From positions 84,746 to 148,745 of the forward strand of contig NZ_QPJU01000007.1 of assembly GCF_003337425.1 (NCBI RefSeq): a DNA stretch of 64,000 bases. Direction: 5' to 3'. This stretch comes from Extensimonas vulgaris. Its GTDB lineage: Bacteria; Pseudomonadota; Gammaproteobacteria; Burkholderiales; Burkholderiaceae_C. The notes below the pieces were generated by a model. It ran no database searches, was not told the DNA's origin, and saw nothing but the letters and a program-made list of their open reading frames with translations. Position 1 is the stretch's first letter; each line of letters begins with the position of its first letter. The position numbers and the translations under genes were made by a program. Shown here piece by piece: positions 41,127-49,321 of this stretch.

Positions 41127-43142
41127 ATGCCTGCTTCTGTGATCCGCCGCCCTATCCGTGAACTGCCCGACGAGCTCATCAGCCAGATTGCCGCGGGTGA
41201 GGTGGTGGAGCGCCCGGCCTCGGTGGTGCGCGAACTCGTGGACAACGCGCTCGACGCCGGCGCCACGCAAATCACGGTGCGCCTGCTCGCGGGCGGCGTG
41301 CGCCTGATCGCCGTGGAGGACGACGGCAGCGGCATCGCGCGCGACGAACTCGCGATTGCCCTGCGCCGCCACGCGACGAGCAAGATCGCGAGCCTGCATG
41401 AGCTCGAAACCGTGGCGACCATGGGTTTTCGTGGCGAGGCGCTCGCGGCCATCGCCTCGGTGTCGGAGCTGGCGCTGCTGTCGCGCCCACCCGAGCAGCC
41501 GAGCGCGTTTTTGCTCGACGCGCGCAGCGGCGAGCTGCGCCCGGCGGCGCGCGGCGTGGGCACGACGGTGGAAGTCAAGGAGCTGTTTTTCTCCACGCCT
41601 GCGCGGCGCAAGTTCCTCAAGTCCGACGCGACCGAGCTCGCCCACTGCATAGAGGCCGTGCGCCGCCATGCGCTCGCGCGGCCCGACGTGGGCTTTGCGA
41701 TCTGGCACGAGGGCAAGCTCGTCGAGCAGTGGCGCGCCACCTGGACGCCGGGTGCGCCGCCCTCCCCCGACGCGCTCGAGCGGCGCCTGGCCGACGTGCT
41801 CGGCAGCGACTTCGTGACGCAGTCCGTGGCCGTGCACCACCAGGCGGGCCGCGTCACGGTGACGGGGCGCGCGGGCCTGCCCGACGCGGCGCGCGCGCGC
41901 GGCGATCAGCAATACGGCTACGTCAATGGCCGCTTCGTGCGCGACAAGGTGCTCACGCACGCGGCGCGCAGTGCTTATGAAGACGTGCTGCATGGGCAAA
42001 AGCAACCGATTTACGCGCTCTACGTCGAGATAGACCCGGCGCGCGTCGATGTCAACGTGCACCCGACGAAAATCGAGGTGCGCTTTCGCGACAGCCGCGA
42101 AGTGCACCAGGCCGTGCGCCACGCGATCGAAGATGCGCTCGCCGCGCCGCGCGCCGCCCTGCTCGCCAGGCAGGGCGCAAACCTCATGCCGAGCGCGCTG
42201 CAGCTGCGCCCATCGGGCGGCGGCGATTCAGAGCAAAATTGGCCACAAACCAAGGCATGGCAAGCGCAAGCAGCTATGCAATTTGAGGAAAGAGCGGGCC
42301 ACCGCGTGCATGACCTCGCAGCGCTGTGGGGGCCGCCGCCCTCCTCTGCCCCGGCGCCGGCGCCGGCGCCGGCAAGGCCAGGCGTCGCGCCAGCGCAGGC
42401 CGCCGGTGCCTACGCGGGCGACGCCGCAGATGCCTTGGCACGGCCGCCCCTGGGCGTGCAAGAGCGTACCGCTTCGTTCGGCATGGCTTCCGCGCCACCA
42501 CCGGCACAACCTGCCGCCGTCGCCCCTAGCGATCCCGCGCAGCATGCCGACGTGCCCATGCCGCTGGGCCAGGCCATCGCGCAGCTGCACGGCATCTACA
42601 TCCTGGCCGAAAACGCGCAAGGCCTGGTGCTCGTCGACATGCACGCGGCGCACGAGCGCATCGTCTATGAACGCCTGAAGGCGCAGGCCACCCCGGGCGC
42701 GCGCATCGCGAGCCAGCCGCTGCTGATCCCGGCCACGTTCGCGGCCACGCCCGAGGAAGTCGCCACTGCGGAAGAAGCCTTCGAACTGCTCGCTACGCTG
42801 GGGCTCGAAGTGACGCCGTTTTCGCCCAAGACGCTCGCGGTGCGCGCGGTGCCCGCCGTGCTCGCGCAGGCCGAGCCCGTGGCGCTCGCGCGCAGCGTGC
42901 TCGCCGAGGTTGCGGCGCACGGCCAGAGCGGCGTGGTGCAGCGTGCCCACGACGAGCTGCTGGCCACCATGGCCTGCCACGGTGCCGTGCGTGCGAACCG
43001 GCGCCTCAGCATCCCCGAAATGAACGCACTGCTGCGCCAGATGGAAGTGACCGAGCGCTCCGACCAGTGCAACCACGGCCGCCCGACCTGGCGCCAGCTC
43101 ACGCTGCGCGAGCTCGATGCGCTGTTTTTGCGCGGGCGTTGA
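41127..43142 (+). CDS. mutL: DNA mismatch repair protein MutL
   Basis: About 671 aa. GHKL ATPase N-terminal domain (IAAGEVVERPASVVRELVDNALDAGA; TMGFRGEALAAI), a Pro/Ala-rich linker (about 365-480) containing a REP-like repeat, and a C-terminal dimer domain. The latter holds DMHAAHERIVYE (endonuclease-type DQHAxxExxxxE with Met for Gln), ACHGAVRANRRLS and CNHGRPT, so it probably nicks DNA itself, as expected without MutH. The ATG at 41127 is chosen by homology of MPASVIRRPIRELPDELI; an earlier frame opening is unsupported. Confidence 0.96.
   Translation: MPASVIRRPIRELPDELISQIAAGEVVERPASVVRELVDNALDAGATQITVRLLAGGVRLIAVEDDGSGIARDELAIALRRHATSKIASLHELETVATMGFRGEALAAIASVSELALLSRPPEQPSAFLLDARSGELRPAARGVGTTVEVKELFFSTPARRKFLKSDATELAHCIEAVRRHALARPDVGFAIWHEGKLVEQWRATWTPGAPPSPDALERRLADVLGSDFVTQSVAVHHQAGRVTVTGRAGLPDAARARGDQQYGYVNGRFVRDKVLTHAARSAYEDVLHGQKQPIYALYVEIDPARVDVNVHPTKIEVRFRDSREVHQAVRHAIEDALAAPRAALLARQGANLMPSALQLRPSGGGDSEQNWPQTKAWQAQAAMQFEERAGHRVHDLAALWGPPPSSAPAPAPAPARPGVAPAQAAGAYAGDAADALARPPLGVQERTASFGMASAPPPAQPAAVAPSDPAQHADVPMPLGQAIAQLHGIYILAENAQGLVLVDMHAAHERIVYERLKAQATPGARIASQPLLIPATFAATPEEVATAEEAFELLATLGLEVTPFSPKTLAVRAVPAVLAQAEPVALARSVLAEVAAHGQSGVVQRAHDELLATMACHGAVRANRRLSIPEMNALLRQMEVTERSDQCNHGRPTWRQLTLRELDALFLRGR
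42234..42286. repeat. REP-like repeat inside the mutL linker
   Basis: GCAAAATTGGCCACAAACC, a spacer, CAAGCGCAAGCAGCT (42261-42275, identical 15-mer to aceF and lpdA), then ATGCAATTTG. It lies in frame in the inter-domain linker, again encoding Gln-Ala-Gln-Ala-Ala. Confidence 0.75.
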
Positions 43143-43167
43143 GCCGAAAGACCCTGAACAGGTTCCC

Positions 43168-43839
43168 ATGCACCTCCTGCTGATCGAAGACGACGCACCG
43201 CTCGCACACGCCCTGCTCGATTTTCTTGCGGGCCAGGGTTTCATCGGCCAATGCGCGCCCAGCCTGGCTCAGGCGCGCGCCCTGCTGCCGCTTGCGCACT
43301 GGGACGCGGTGCTGCTCGACTGGCAACTGCCCGACGGCGAAGGACTCACGCTGCTGCCGCTGCTGCGCCGCCAGCTGCCCGACAGCCCCGTGCTCATGCT
43401 CACGGCGCGCGACCAGATCACCGACCGCATCCGCGGCCTGGACGCCGGCGCCGACGACTACCTGGTCAAGCCCTTCGACCCGCAAGAGCTGCTCGCGCGC
43501 CTGCGCGCCGTGGAACGGCGCATCAGTGGTACGCACAGCGCGGTGCTGCGCATGCCGGGGCTGGAGATCGACCTGGGCCGCCACCAGGTGCTGCGCGACG
43601 GACAGCCGGTGGAGCTCACGGCCAAGGAATGGGCGCTGCTGCGCGTGCTCGCGCAGCGCCCAGAGCGCATCCACACGCGCGAAAGCCTGCAAGGCGCGCT
43701 CTACGGCCTGGACGGCGACGCGAGCAGCAACACGCTTGAAGTGTTCATCAGCAACCTGCGGCGCAAGATCGGGCGCGCGCGCATCCAGACGCTGCGCGGC
43801 CTGGGCTACCGGCTGCAATTGGGGGCGGCGCCCGATTGA
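43168..43839 (+). CDS. OmpR/QseB-type response regulator
   Basis: About 223 aa. Receiver domain (about 1-115: IEDDAPL acidic pocket, phospho-Asp in VLLDWQLPDG, Lys in LVKPFDPQELLAR) and winged-helix Trans_reg_C domain (about 130-218; NTLEVFISNLRRKIGRARIQ). It starts 25 bases after mutL and precedes the sensor kinase by 7 bases. It belongs to the QseB/TctD/PmrA group; targets are unknown, with candidates being the nearby envelope genes. Confidence 0.92.
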   Translation: MHLLLIEDDAPLAHALLDFLAGQGFIGQCAPSLAQARALLPLAHWDAVLLDWQLPDGEGLTLLPLLRRQLPDSPVLMLTARDQITDRIRGLDAGADDYLVKPFDPQELLARLRAVERRISGTHSAVLRMPGLEIDLGRHQVLRDGQPVELTAKEWALLRVLAQRPERIHTRESLQGALYGLDGDASSNTLEVFISNLRRKIGRARIQTLRGLGYRLQLGAAPD

Positions 43840-43846
43840 AGATGGC

Positions 43847-45277
43847 ATGGAGATCAAGAAAGCCCACCTGAACCAGGGGCGGCGCACGCGCAGCCTTTCA
43901 TGGGCGCTCACACGCGCGCTGCTGCCCTGGACGGGGCTGCTGTGGCTTGCCACCAGCATCGCCGTGGGCTGGTATATGCAGCACGAGCTCGAGGCGCAGC
44001 TCGACGCCGGGCTCATGCAAAGCGGCGAGCGCCTGCTCGATTTGGCCTCGCACGACGCGCGCAACCACCGCCTGCCGAGCCAGCGCGACGGCACCTTGTT
44101 TCGTGAGGAAGTGCCGCACCTGCACCTCGGCAACGCCGGCCCGAGCGTCATGTTTTACCAGGTGGTGAACGAGCGCAACGAATTGCTGCTGCGCTCGTCC
44201 GACGCGCCGCACAGCGCCCTGCCAGTGCCGCTGCGCACGGGCTTTGCCACCGCCCAGGGCTTGCGCATCTACACCCTCGCGCACCCGGACATGCCCATGT
44301 TCATCCACGTGGCCGACACGCTCGAATACCGCCGCGCCGCACGCAACGAGACCTTGGCCGGACTGCTGCTGCCTTTGCTCGTGCTGCTGCCTGCCTACGC
44401 GCTGCTGATCCGCGCCATCACGCGCCGCACCCTGGCGCCGGCCGGGCGGCTCGCGCGCGAGCTGCAGCAGCGCGACGGGCGCCACCTCGCACCGCTGCCC
44501 GAGCAAGACTTGCCGAGTGAGCTGCAGACCATTGCACGCAGCGCCAACCATCTGTTGCAGCGCCTCGCGGACGCGCTCGACACCGAGCGCGCGCTGGCCG
44601 CGAACGCCGCGCACGAGCTGCGCACGCCGCTCGCCACCGTGCGCCTGCACTTGCAGACCGCACTCGACCAGCTGCCAGCAGGCAGCGCGCAGGCACCGCT
44701 ACAGCAATCCCTTGCCGCGCTCGAGCGCCTGAGCCGCCGCTGCGAAAAACTGCTGCAGCTCTCGCGCGCCGAATCGGGCGCGGCGCTTGCGCAAGAGCGC
44801 GTCAACCTCGGCCAGCTCGCCGCCGTGGTCGCGCAGGAATTCTGGGCCGCCGACGCGCGCCTGCTGCAGCGCCTGCAGCTGGTGCTGCCAGAACACACCG
44901 ACGTCTGGGTGCGCGGCGACTTCGACGCGCTCGCGATCGCGCTGCGCAACCTCGTCGAAAACGCCCAGCGCTACGCCCCCGCGGGTCCCATCGTGCTCGA
45001 GGTGTGCGCACCCGCGCGCTGCTGCGTGCGCGACCAGGGGCCGGGCATGGCGCCCGCGCAGATCGCCCAGTTGCTGCAGCGCCACCAGCGCGGCCAAGCG
45101 GCCTGCGGCACCGCATCGCCCGATGCGCATGGCGTGCGCGTGCCGGGCTACGGCCTGGGCCTCTCGATCGTGCAAACCATCGCCGAGCGCCAGGGCGGGC
45201 GGCTCGTGCTGGTGTCGCCGCCCGTTGGACAAACTTCCGGACTCGAGGCCGTGCTGAAACTGGCGCCAGCCCAGTGA
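43847..45277 (+). CDS. QseC-type sensor histidine kinase
   Basis: About 476 aa. TM1 (about 24-44), a periplasmic sensor loop (about 45-168), TM2 (about 169-190), HAMP-like stretch, HisKA with phospho-His in NAAHELRTPLATV, and HATPase_c with LRNLVENAQRYA, DQGPGM and GYGLGLSIVQT. The periplasmic region matches the 2CSK_N type found in QseC/TctE kinases. The start ATG at 43847 lies 7 bases after the regulator stop. Ligand unknown. Confidence 0.92.
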   Translation: MEIKKAHLNQGRRTRSLSWALTRALLPWTGLLWLATSIAVGWYMQHELEAQLDAGLMQSGERLLDLASHDARNHRLPSQRDGTLFREEVPHLHLGNAGPSVMFYQVVNERNELLLRSSDAPHSALPVPLRTGFATAQGLRIYTLAHPDMPMFIHVADTLEYRRAARNETLAGLLLPLLVLLPAYALLIRAITRRTLAPAGRLARELQQRDGRHLAPLPEQDLPSELQTIARSANHLLQRLADALDTERALAANAAHELRTPLATVRLHLQTALDQLPAGSAQAPLQQSLAALERLSRRCEKLLQLSRAESGAALAQERVNLGQLAAVVAQEFWAADARLLQRLQLVLPEHTDVWVRGDFDALAIALRNLVENAQRYAPAGPIVLEVCAPARCCVRDQGPGMAPAQIAQLLQRHQRGQAACGTASPDAHGVRVPGYGLGLSIVQTIAERQGGRLVLVSPPVGQTSGLEAVLKLAPAQ

Positions 45278-45383
45278 GGTTCTGACACTTGGGGATCGGC
45301 CATGCTTTCTGCGCAGAAATGACCATGGCGCCGAGACCGCCTCGGCAACTCCGCCCAGAGCGCGCGGGCGCCTGACTGCAACG

Positions 45384-45425
45384 CGTTGCGGTGGGGCATG
45401 CCACGCGACAGGCCCCACCGCAACG
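45384..45425. terminator. Perfect 14-bp stem-loop between convergent genes
   Basis: CGTTGCGGTGGGGC (45384-45397) and GCCCCACCGCAACG (45412-45425) form a perfect stem with a 14-base loop between the sensor-kinase stop (45277) and the cytochrome c stop (45475). No T tract on either strand, so transcript protection or factor-assisted termination is as likely as intrinsic termination. Confidence 0.5.
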
Positions 45426-45474
45426 ACCCGGCATCCTTGCCGCAAAGGGATGCAATGGGTCGCTCACTTACCCG

Positions 45475-45822
45475 CTACTTTTGTCCCTGCCCCGAACGTG
45501 CAAGTGAGCTGTAGTAGGCCGCAATGTTCACGATGTCGCGATCGGACAGCGGTTTGGCCATGGGGTTCATCGTGGGGTTCTGCCGCGTCTGGCCATCCCG
45601 GTAGGCGCGCAGGGCATTTTCCAGATAACTGCGCTCCTGGCCTGCCAGATGCGGGGTGCCGGGGATTTTCGAGATGCCATCGGCGTTGTGGCATGCGAAG
45701 CATACGGCTGCACGTTTTTGTCCCGCACCCACGTCGGGCGCCTGATTGCCGGAAGGTTGGGCCTGTGCCCAGGCGGATGCCAGCCAGAGTGCGGCCAGCC
45801 CCAGACGGATCATTTTCTTCAT
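45475..45822 (-). CDS. Periplasmic mono-heme cytochrome c
   Basis: About 115 aa. Signal peptide (ending WAQAQ), one heme motif CFACH, and the Met ligand probably in NPTMNPMAKPL. The GTPHLAGQERSYLENALRAYRDG segment is typical of class I cytochromes such as those in sulfur or terminal oxidase pathways. ATG 45822 follows AGGAG. Last gene of the CydA-like operon; it is the likely electron donor to, or subunit of, the membrane complex upstream. Confidence 0.92.
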   Translation of the reverse strand: MKKMIRLGLAALWLASAWAQAQPSGNQAPDVGAGQKRAAVCFACHNADGISKIPGTPHLAGQERSYLENALRAYRDGQTRQNPTMNPMAKPLSDRDIVNIAAYYSSLARSGQGQK

Positions 45823-45837
45823 GTTGAATCTCCTGAA

Positions 45838-47058
45838 TCAGACAAAACTGTTGCGCACCCAGATCACGATGCCGTAGGTGAAAAACACGGCGATCCAGAG
45901 CCCCAGAATGAAGACGGCACCCGAACCCAGGCGGGCCACGGTGCGTTCGGCGGTGTAAAGTCCCTGCACGCGACCGGAGCGGTACAGCAGAGTGAGATAG
46001 AAGCCGCCCACCAATCCGCCCACGCCGATGAACGTGGAGAAGAACAGCAGGGTAGAAGGCCAATCGACATGTACCGTGTAGGTGGTGATGTCGTAGCCAA
46101 ATGGCTTGAGGTGGGCGATGCGCACGATCTCGCGCCACAGAGCGAGCAAAGCGAGCACGCCCAGACCGCCCAGCACCGGCCAATAGCCATGGGCGGTGGT
46201 CTTCAGACGTTTCATCCACACGGCCATGATGGCCAGGCCCAGGACGAGCACCCAGCCCAGCGGATGCACCATCAGCCCGGATTTTCCCGGCTGCGTGAGC
46301 TGCCACACTACCATCAGCAGCGCGGCAAGGGCATATCCCCCTGCGGCCAGTCGTTGCCCCAAGCCTCTCGCAAAGGCCCGGTATTCGGACTCACGATCGG
46401 CACGCGCGGCAAAGTAGTGGTCGTAGGCGATCAGGAAAACGCCCACCGCTGGCACAGACAGGCTCATGATGAACACATAGCGCGGCCACTGGATGGCGTG
46501 CAGTGCCGAGCCGCTGCTGTCCACCACCCCGCCAGGTGCGTACCAGTTCATCCACTGCCCCGGCAGCAGCGCTTGGTATGACAGCGCGTGCATGATGAGC
46601 CCATCGAGGCAGAACAGAGCCAGAGCGATCCAGGCGTAGAAGCCCACGCGCTTTTTTGCTCCTTCATGGTTTGCGTAATAGAACGCGAACCAGCAGCAAT
46701 AGGCGACGATGAGCGTGAAGATGAAGGCAATCGCCCAGCGCCCCGAAAGCACGTTCGAGACATACCACTGCGGGTCGTAAATGACCTGTGTGAACAGCAA
46801 AGGCGCCACCCCCAGCACGATCAGCAGCGAGACTCCGACTTTGGCGACCTTGGTCAGGGCCATCGACAGGCGTTCCCAGTAGGGCGAGCTGTCGCGCCGG
46901 TAGAACGCGTAGATGGCCATGCCCGCGGCGCCCAGCGTCAAGTGGACGAAGGCGATGTGCAATACCCAGGTGATGATCATCAAGCCTTGAAACAGCACCG
47001 GATGCGCGGGTACCCCTGCCGGGTCGCGCATGGTGTTCATGACGGTTCCGATGTCCAT
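45838..47058 (-). CDS. CydA-like membrane subunit without cytochrome c (second subunit)
   Basis: About 406 aa, multiple TM helices. TM1 reads WVLHIAFVHLTLGA: His34 plus Thr-Leu-Gly at +7 to +9, exactly the spacing of the high-spin heme-b ligand helix of CydA (H-x6-TLG). The following KVGVSLLIVLGVAPLLFTQ helix also resembles CydA TM2. No CydB-like N-terminus is apparent. I infer a CydA-prime-type partner of the cytochrome-c-fused subunit encoded just upstream, whose stop lies 4 bases before this ATG. AGGAG upstream of 47058 sets the start. Function is unproven. Confidence 0.75.
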   Translation of the reverse strand: MDIGTVMNTMRDPAGVPAHPVLFQGLMIITWVLHIAFVHLTLGAAGMAIYAFYRRDSSPYWERLSMALTKVAKVGVSLLIVLGVAPLLFTQVIYDPQWYVSNVLSGRWAIAFIFTLIVAYCCWFAFYYANHEGAKKRVGFYAWIALALFCLDGLIMHALSYQALLPGQWMNWYAPGGVVDSSGSALHAIQWPRYVFIMSLSVPAVGVFLIAYDHYFAARADRESEYRAFARGLGQRLAAGGYALAALLMVVWQLTQPGKSGLMVHPLGWVLVLGLAIMAVWMKRLKTTAHGYWPVLGGLGVLALLALWREIVRIAHLKPFGYDITTYTVHVDWPSTLLFFSTFIGVGGLVGGFYLTLLYRSGRVQGLYTAERTVARLGSGAVFILGLWIAVFFTYGIVIWVRNSFV

Positions 47059-47062
47059 GGCG

Positions 47063-48472
47063 TCACTCCTTTTGCATAGCCACTTTGGCAGCCGCCTGTC
47101 GCCGCTCGGCAATCAGGCGATCCACGTTCTGACCGCTGTTGACCGTGGCCAGATAGTGTGCGATGGCGCGAACCTCCTCCGGCGGCAGGTCGATGCGCGG
47201 CATGTAGGGCTGCATGCCGAATTTGAGAGGGCCTTCGAGATAGGCCGCGATCAGGTCCTCGTCGGTTGCGCCGTGGAATTTGTCCGGGATGTTGCGCAGC
47301 GGTGCCCCGCGCTCCAGGGCATGGCAATTGGCGCAGGCCACCTGGGTCAGCAGCCTTCCGGCTTCGAGCCGATTGCTGTCGTCGATCACGCGCAGCCGCT
47401 CGGGCATGAAGGGATGCAGTTTGAGCAGCCCCTTCTCGGCAATCCTGTCCACCTCGCCCGCGATGCCTTTTCCAGGGACATCGCGCGCGATGACCTGATT
47501 GCCGTAGATATATTGCCCGGCCACGTAAGGCTTGCGCATGGATTCGCGCATGCGCTCTTCCGGCCAGACCCCCACCAGTGCAATGAAAACGAACAGCACC
47601 ACGGCCAGGGAGGTGTAGATGTGCTGCGGCTGCCACCATGCGAAGAGCAGCCACAGGGTAGCGACCACGAACACCGCAACCATGCCCTGCGCATACGATG
47701 GCAGCAAGTAGGCGTTGAGCATCACGACCGCGTTGCTCGGCAGCGTCTGCAGGTAGTAGAGGAACATCATCACCGCAAACAGCCCTCCCACCAGCCCGAT
47801 CGGGGTGAGGAAGCGCACGACGCTGCGTCGCAATTGCATGTCTTTGATGCGGCTGGCCACCATCAGGCCCACCACCGTGGCCATCACGAACATCGAACCC
47901 GTGCGCGTGCCCAGGTGCGCAAAGAAGTTGATGTTGTAGAAGGCATCGTTGGTCGATCCCGTCTGGTACCAGTTCTCATGCCCCGGCCACATCATGAAGG
48001 ACAGGATGCCGACGATCAGCAACATCGTGGCCCATGAAGCAAGCGCGAAAGACCAGCTGAGCTTCAGGTGGGTTTTTGCGTCCACTTTGCCGATCAGATA
48101 GACCAGCGCATAGACGCCGATCACCTCCACGGTGAAGTACACCCATTCAGCCGCCCAGACCCAAACGAAGTTGTGGATCAGGCCGCTCACGCCGCGCGGG
48201 CTGGCCACAGTAATCGCATACCAGATGCCGGGCCCGGTGATGGAGCCGATGATGTACGAAAACACCAGCAGGAACATGCCGTACTTGCGCACGAAGTCCA
48301 GCAGTTGCGGCTTGTTCTCACGGTAGGCTTTGGTTTCCAGCAGCGCGAACAAAAATGACGCGCCGACCGACGTGTGGGAAGCAAGGACGTGAATCACGCC
48401 AATGATGCCCATGACCCAGGCCGTGCCAATGGCCGGGACATAGAACGTCGGATACATGCCGAGCATGTCCAT
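47063..48472 (-). CDS. CydA-like oxidase subunit fused to cytochrome c
   Basis: About 469 aa. CydA-like part (1-320): His28 in GVIHVLASHTSVG, the Glu pair E109/E116 in AAEWVYFTVEV, His186 in FFAHLGTRTGSMFV (matching the b558 ligand helix of CydA), and ESMRKPY (310-316), corresponding to the EVGRQPW heme-d/b595 motif. The large quinol (Q) loop is not evident. The C-terminal 110 residues are a cytochrome c with CANCH (380-384). This suggests a bd-superfamily enzyme taking electrons from cytochrome c rather than quinol, though substrate and product are unknown. Confidence 0.82.
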   Translation of the reverse strand: MDMLGMYPTFYVPAIGTAWVMGIIGVIHVLASHTSVGASFLFALLETKAYRENKPQLLDFVRKYGMFLLVFSYIIGSITGPGIWYAITVASPRGVSGLIHNFVWVWAAEWVYFTVEVIGVYALVYLIGKVDAKTHLKLSWSFALASWATMLLIVGILSFMMWPGHENWYQTGSTNDAFYNINFFAHLGTRTGSMFVMATVVGLMVASRIKDMQLRRSVVRFLTPIGLVGGLFAVMMFLYYLQTLPSNAVVMLNAYLLPSYAQGMVAVFVVATLWLLFAWWQPQHIYTSLAVVLFVFIALVGVWPEERMRESMRKPYVAGQYIYGNQVIARDVPGKGIAGEVDRIAEKGLLKLHPFMPERLRVIDDSNRLEAGRLLTQVACANCHALERGAPLRNIPDKFHGATDEDLIAAYLEGPLKFGMQPYMPRIDLPPEEVRAIAHYLATVNSGQNVDRLIAERRQAAAKVAMQKE

Positions 48473-48499
48473 ACGTTTCTCCTTGAAGTAGGTGTCCGC

Positions 48500-48685
48500 T
48501 CAGGTGCGTGGCTGCTGTAAACAGCATGGCACGGGAGCGGACTTGGTTGGGGTGGAGGATGGAGGCGCAGAGGCTGCGGCTGCACCCTGGGTGTAACCCA
48601 AGGCCCAGCCCAGCCACAGTGCCGCAGTGATGCCAGCAAGCAGCAGGCCGCGCCGGGCGCCACGGGGGGAATACCAGTGCAGCAT
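48500..48685 (-). CDS. 61-aa single-helix protein with C-terminal Cys-Cys
   Basis: About 61 aa. One membrane segment (about 13-33; GLLLAGITAALWLGWALGY), then a Ser/Pro-rich periplasmic or cytoplasmic tail ending PVPCCLQQ. GGAGG is placed 6 bases before ATG 48685, and the start overlaps the stop of the preceding 35-aa gene (TGATG), so it is very likely translated. No family recognised. It lies 27 bases before the CydA-like gene; an accessory or assembly role is inferred. Confidence 0.65.
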   Translation of the reverse strand: MLHWYSPRGARRGLLLAGITAALWLGWALGYTQGAAAASAPPSSTPTKSAPVPCCLQQPRT

Positions 48686-48792
48686 CAGACACCTCCTTGC
48701 GAAGCAAGGTGCATTGCCAGCCAGGCCAGCAACGCGAAGGTCGCGCCGATATTGATGTGCGTCATCAGACGCAGCACCGTGATGATGTGCAT
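48685..48792 (-). CDS. 35-aa single-helix micro-protein (CydX-like in size)
   Basis: Thirty-five residues, one TM segment (THINIGATFALLAWLAMHL). CTGGAG lies 7 bases before ATG 48792, and the stop is fused to the next start by TGATG. Size, single helix and place in front of CydA-like genes recall CydX/CydS micro-subunits of bd oxidases, although sequence identity with CydX is not visible. Too short for most gene callers, but ribosome site and coupling support it. Confidence 0.6.
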   Translation of the reverse strand: MHIITVLRLMTHINIGATFALLAWLAMHLASQGGV

Positions 48793-48916
48793 GCAATTTC
48801 TCCAGGACAGGTTGAACCATCCCGTACGCCCAGGATAGGAATGAAAGCAGGGCGCGGACGGGAACGGACGGGCGCCGTACGCAAAAGAGCGCGCCGGCAC
48901 AAACGTTCGATCGATC

Positions 48917-49318
48917 TCAGGAGAAAGCAGGCGGAGCCCGCGGGTGGTGCGCGCTTCGGGTGAAGCGCTTGGGAAGTGTCGTGCCGCCGCCGCCCACGGG
49001 CAGGCGGTCGGACGCCGCCGCCACGACTGTTACGGCATGGGGCGTTGATGGCACGGCAGGGCAATGTGCCTGCAGCAGGCAATAGCCGCAATGGACATCC
49101 GCTGCCGCGGGAAGGTCCTGCTGCTTCTTGGACGCATCCAGGGGAGCGTTCTGGTCCACGGATATGCGCTGTATGCCGCTCGTGGTGCAGACTTCGACCC
49201 AGACCGAGGGCTGCGCAGCGGCGAGGGCTTTGGAGATGGTCGGTGCAAAGGCGCCAAAAACCAGCGCGCACAGCGCAAGCCATGCCAGTCGTCTGTGCAG
49301 CCAGCCGCCCGTGCGCAT
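48917..49318 (-). CDS. DUF2946-like secreted protein
   Basis: About 133 aa. Signal peptide (WLALCALVFGAFAPTIS then ALAA), then VEVCTTSGIQRI and a central HCGYCLLQAHCP, the cysteine/histidine motif of DUF2946 proteins, often found near copper or respiratory genes. C-terminal tail low in complexity. It lies 3 bases after the GbsR-type regulator on the same strand and 124 bases before the micro-protein. Metal or heme handling in the periplasm is a guess from the CxxC-type motif. Confidence 0.7.
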   Translation of the reverse strand: MRTGGWLHRRLAWLALCALVFGAFAPTISKALAAAQPSVWVEVCTTSGIQRISVDQNAPLDASKKQQDLPAAADVHCGYCLLQAHCPAVPSTPHAVTVVAAASDRLPVGGGGTTLPKRFTRSAHHPRAPPAFS

Positions 49319-49321
49319 CGC

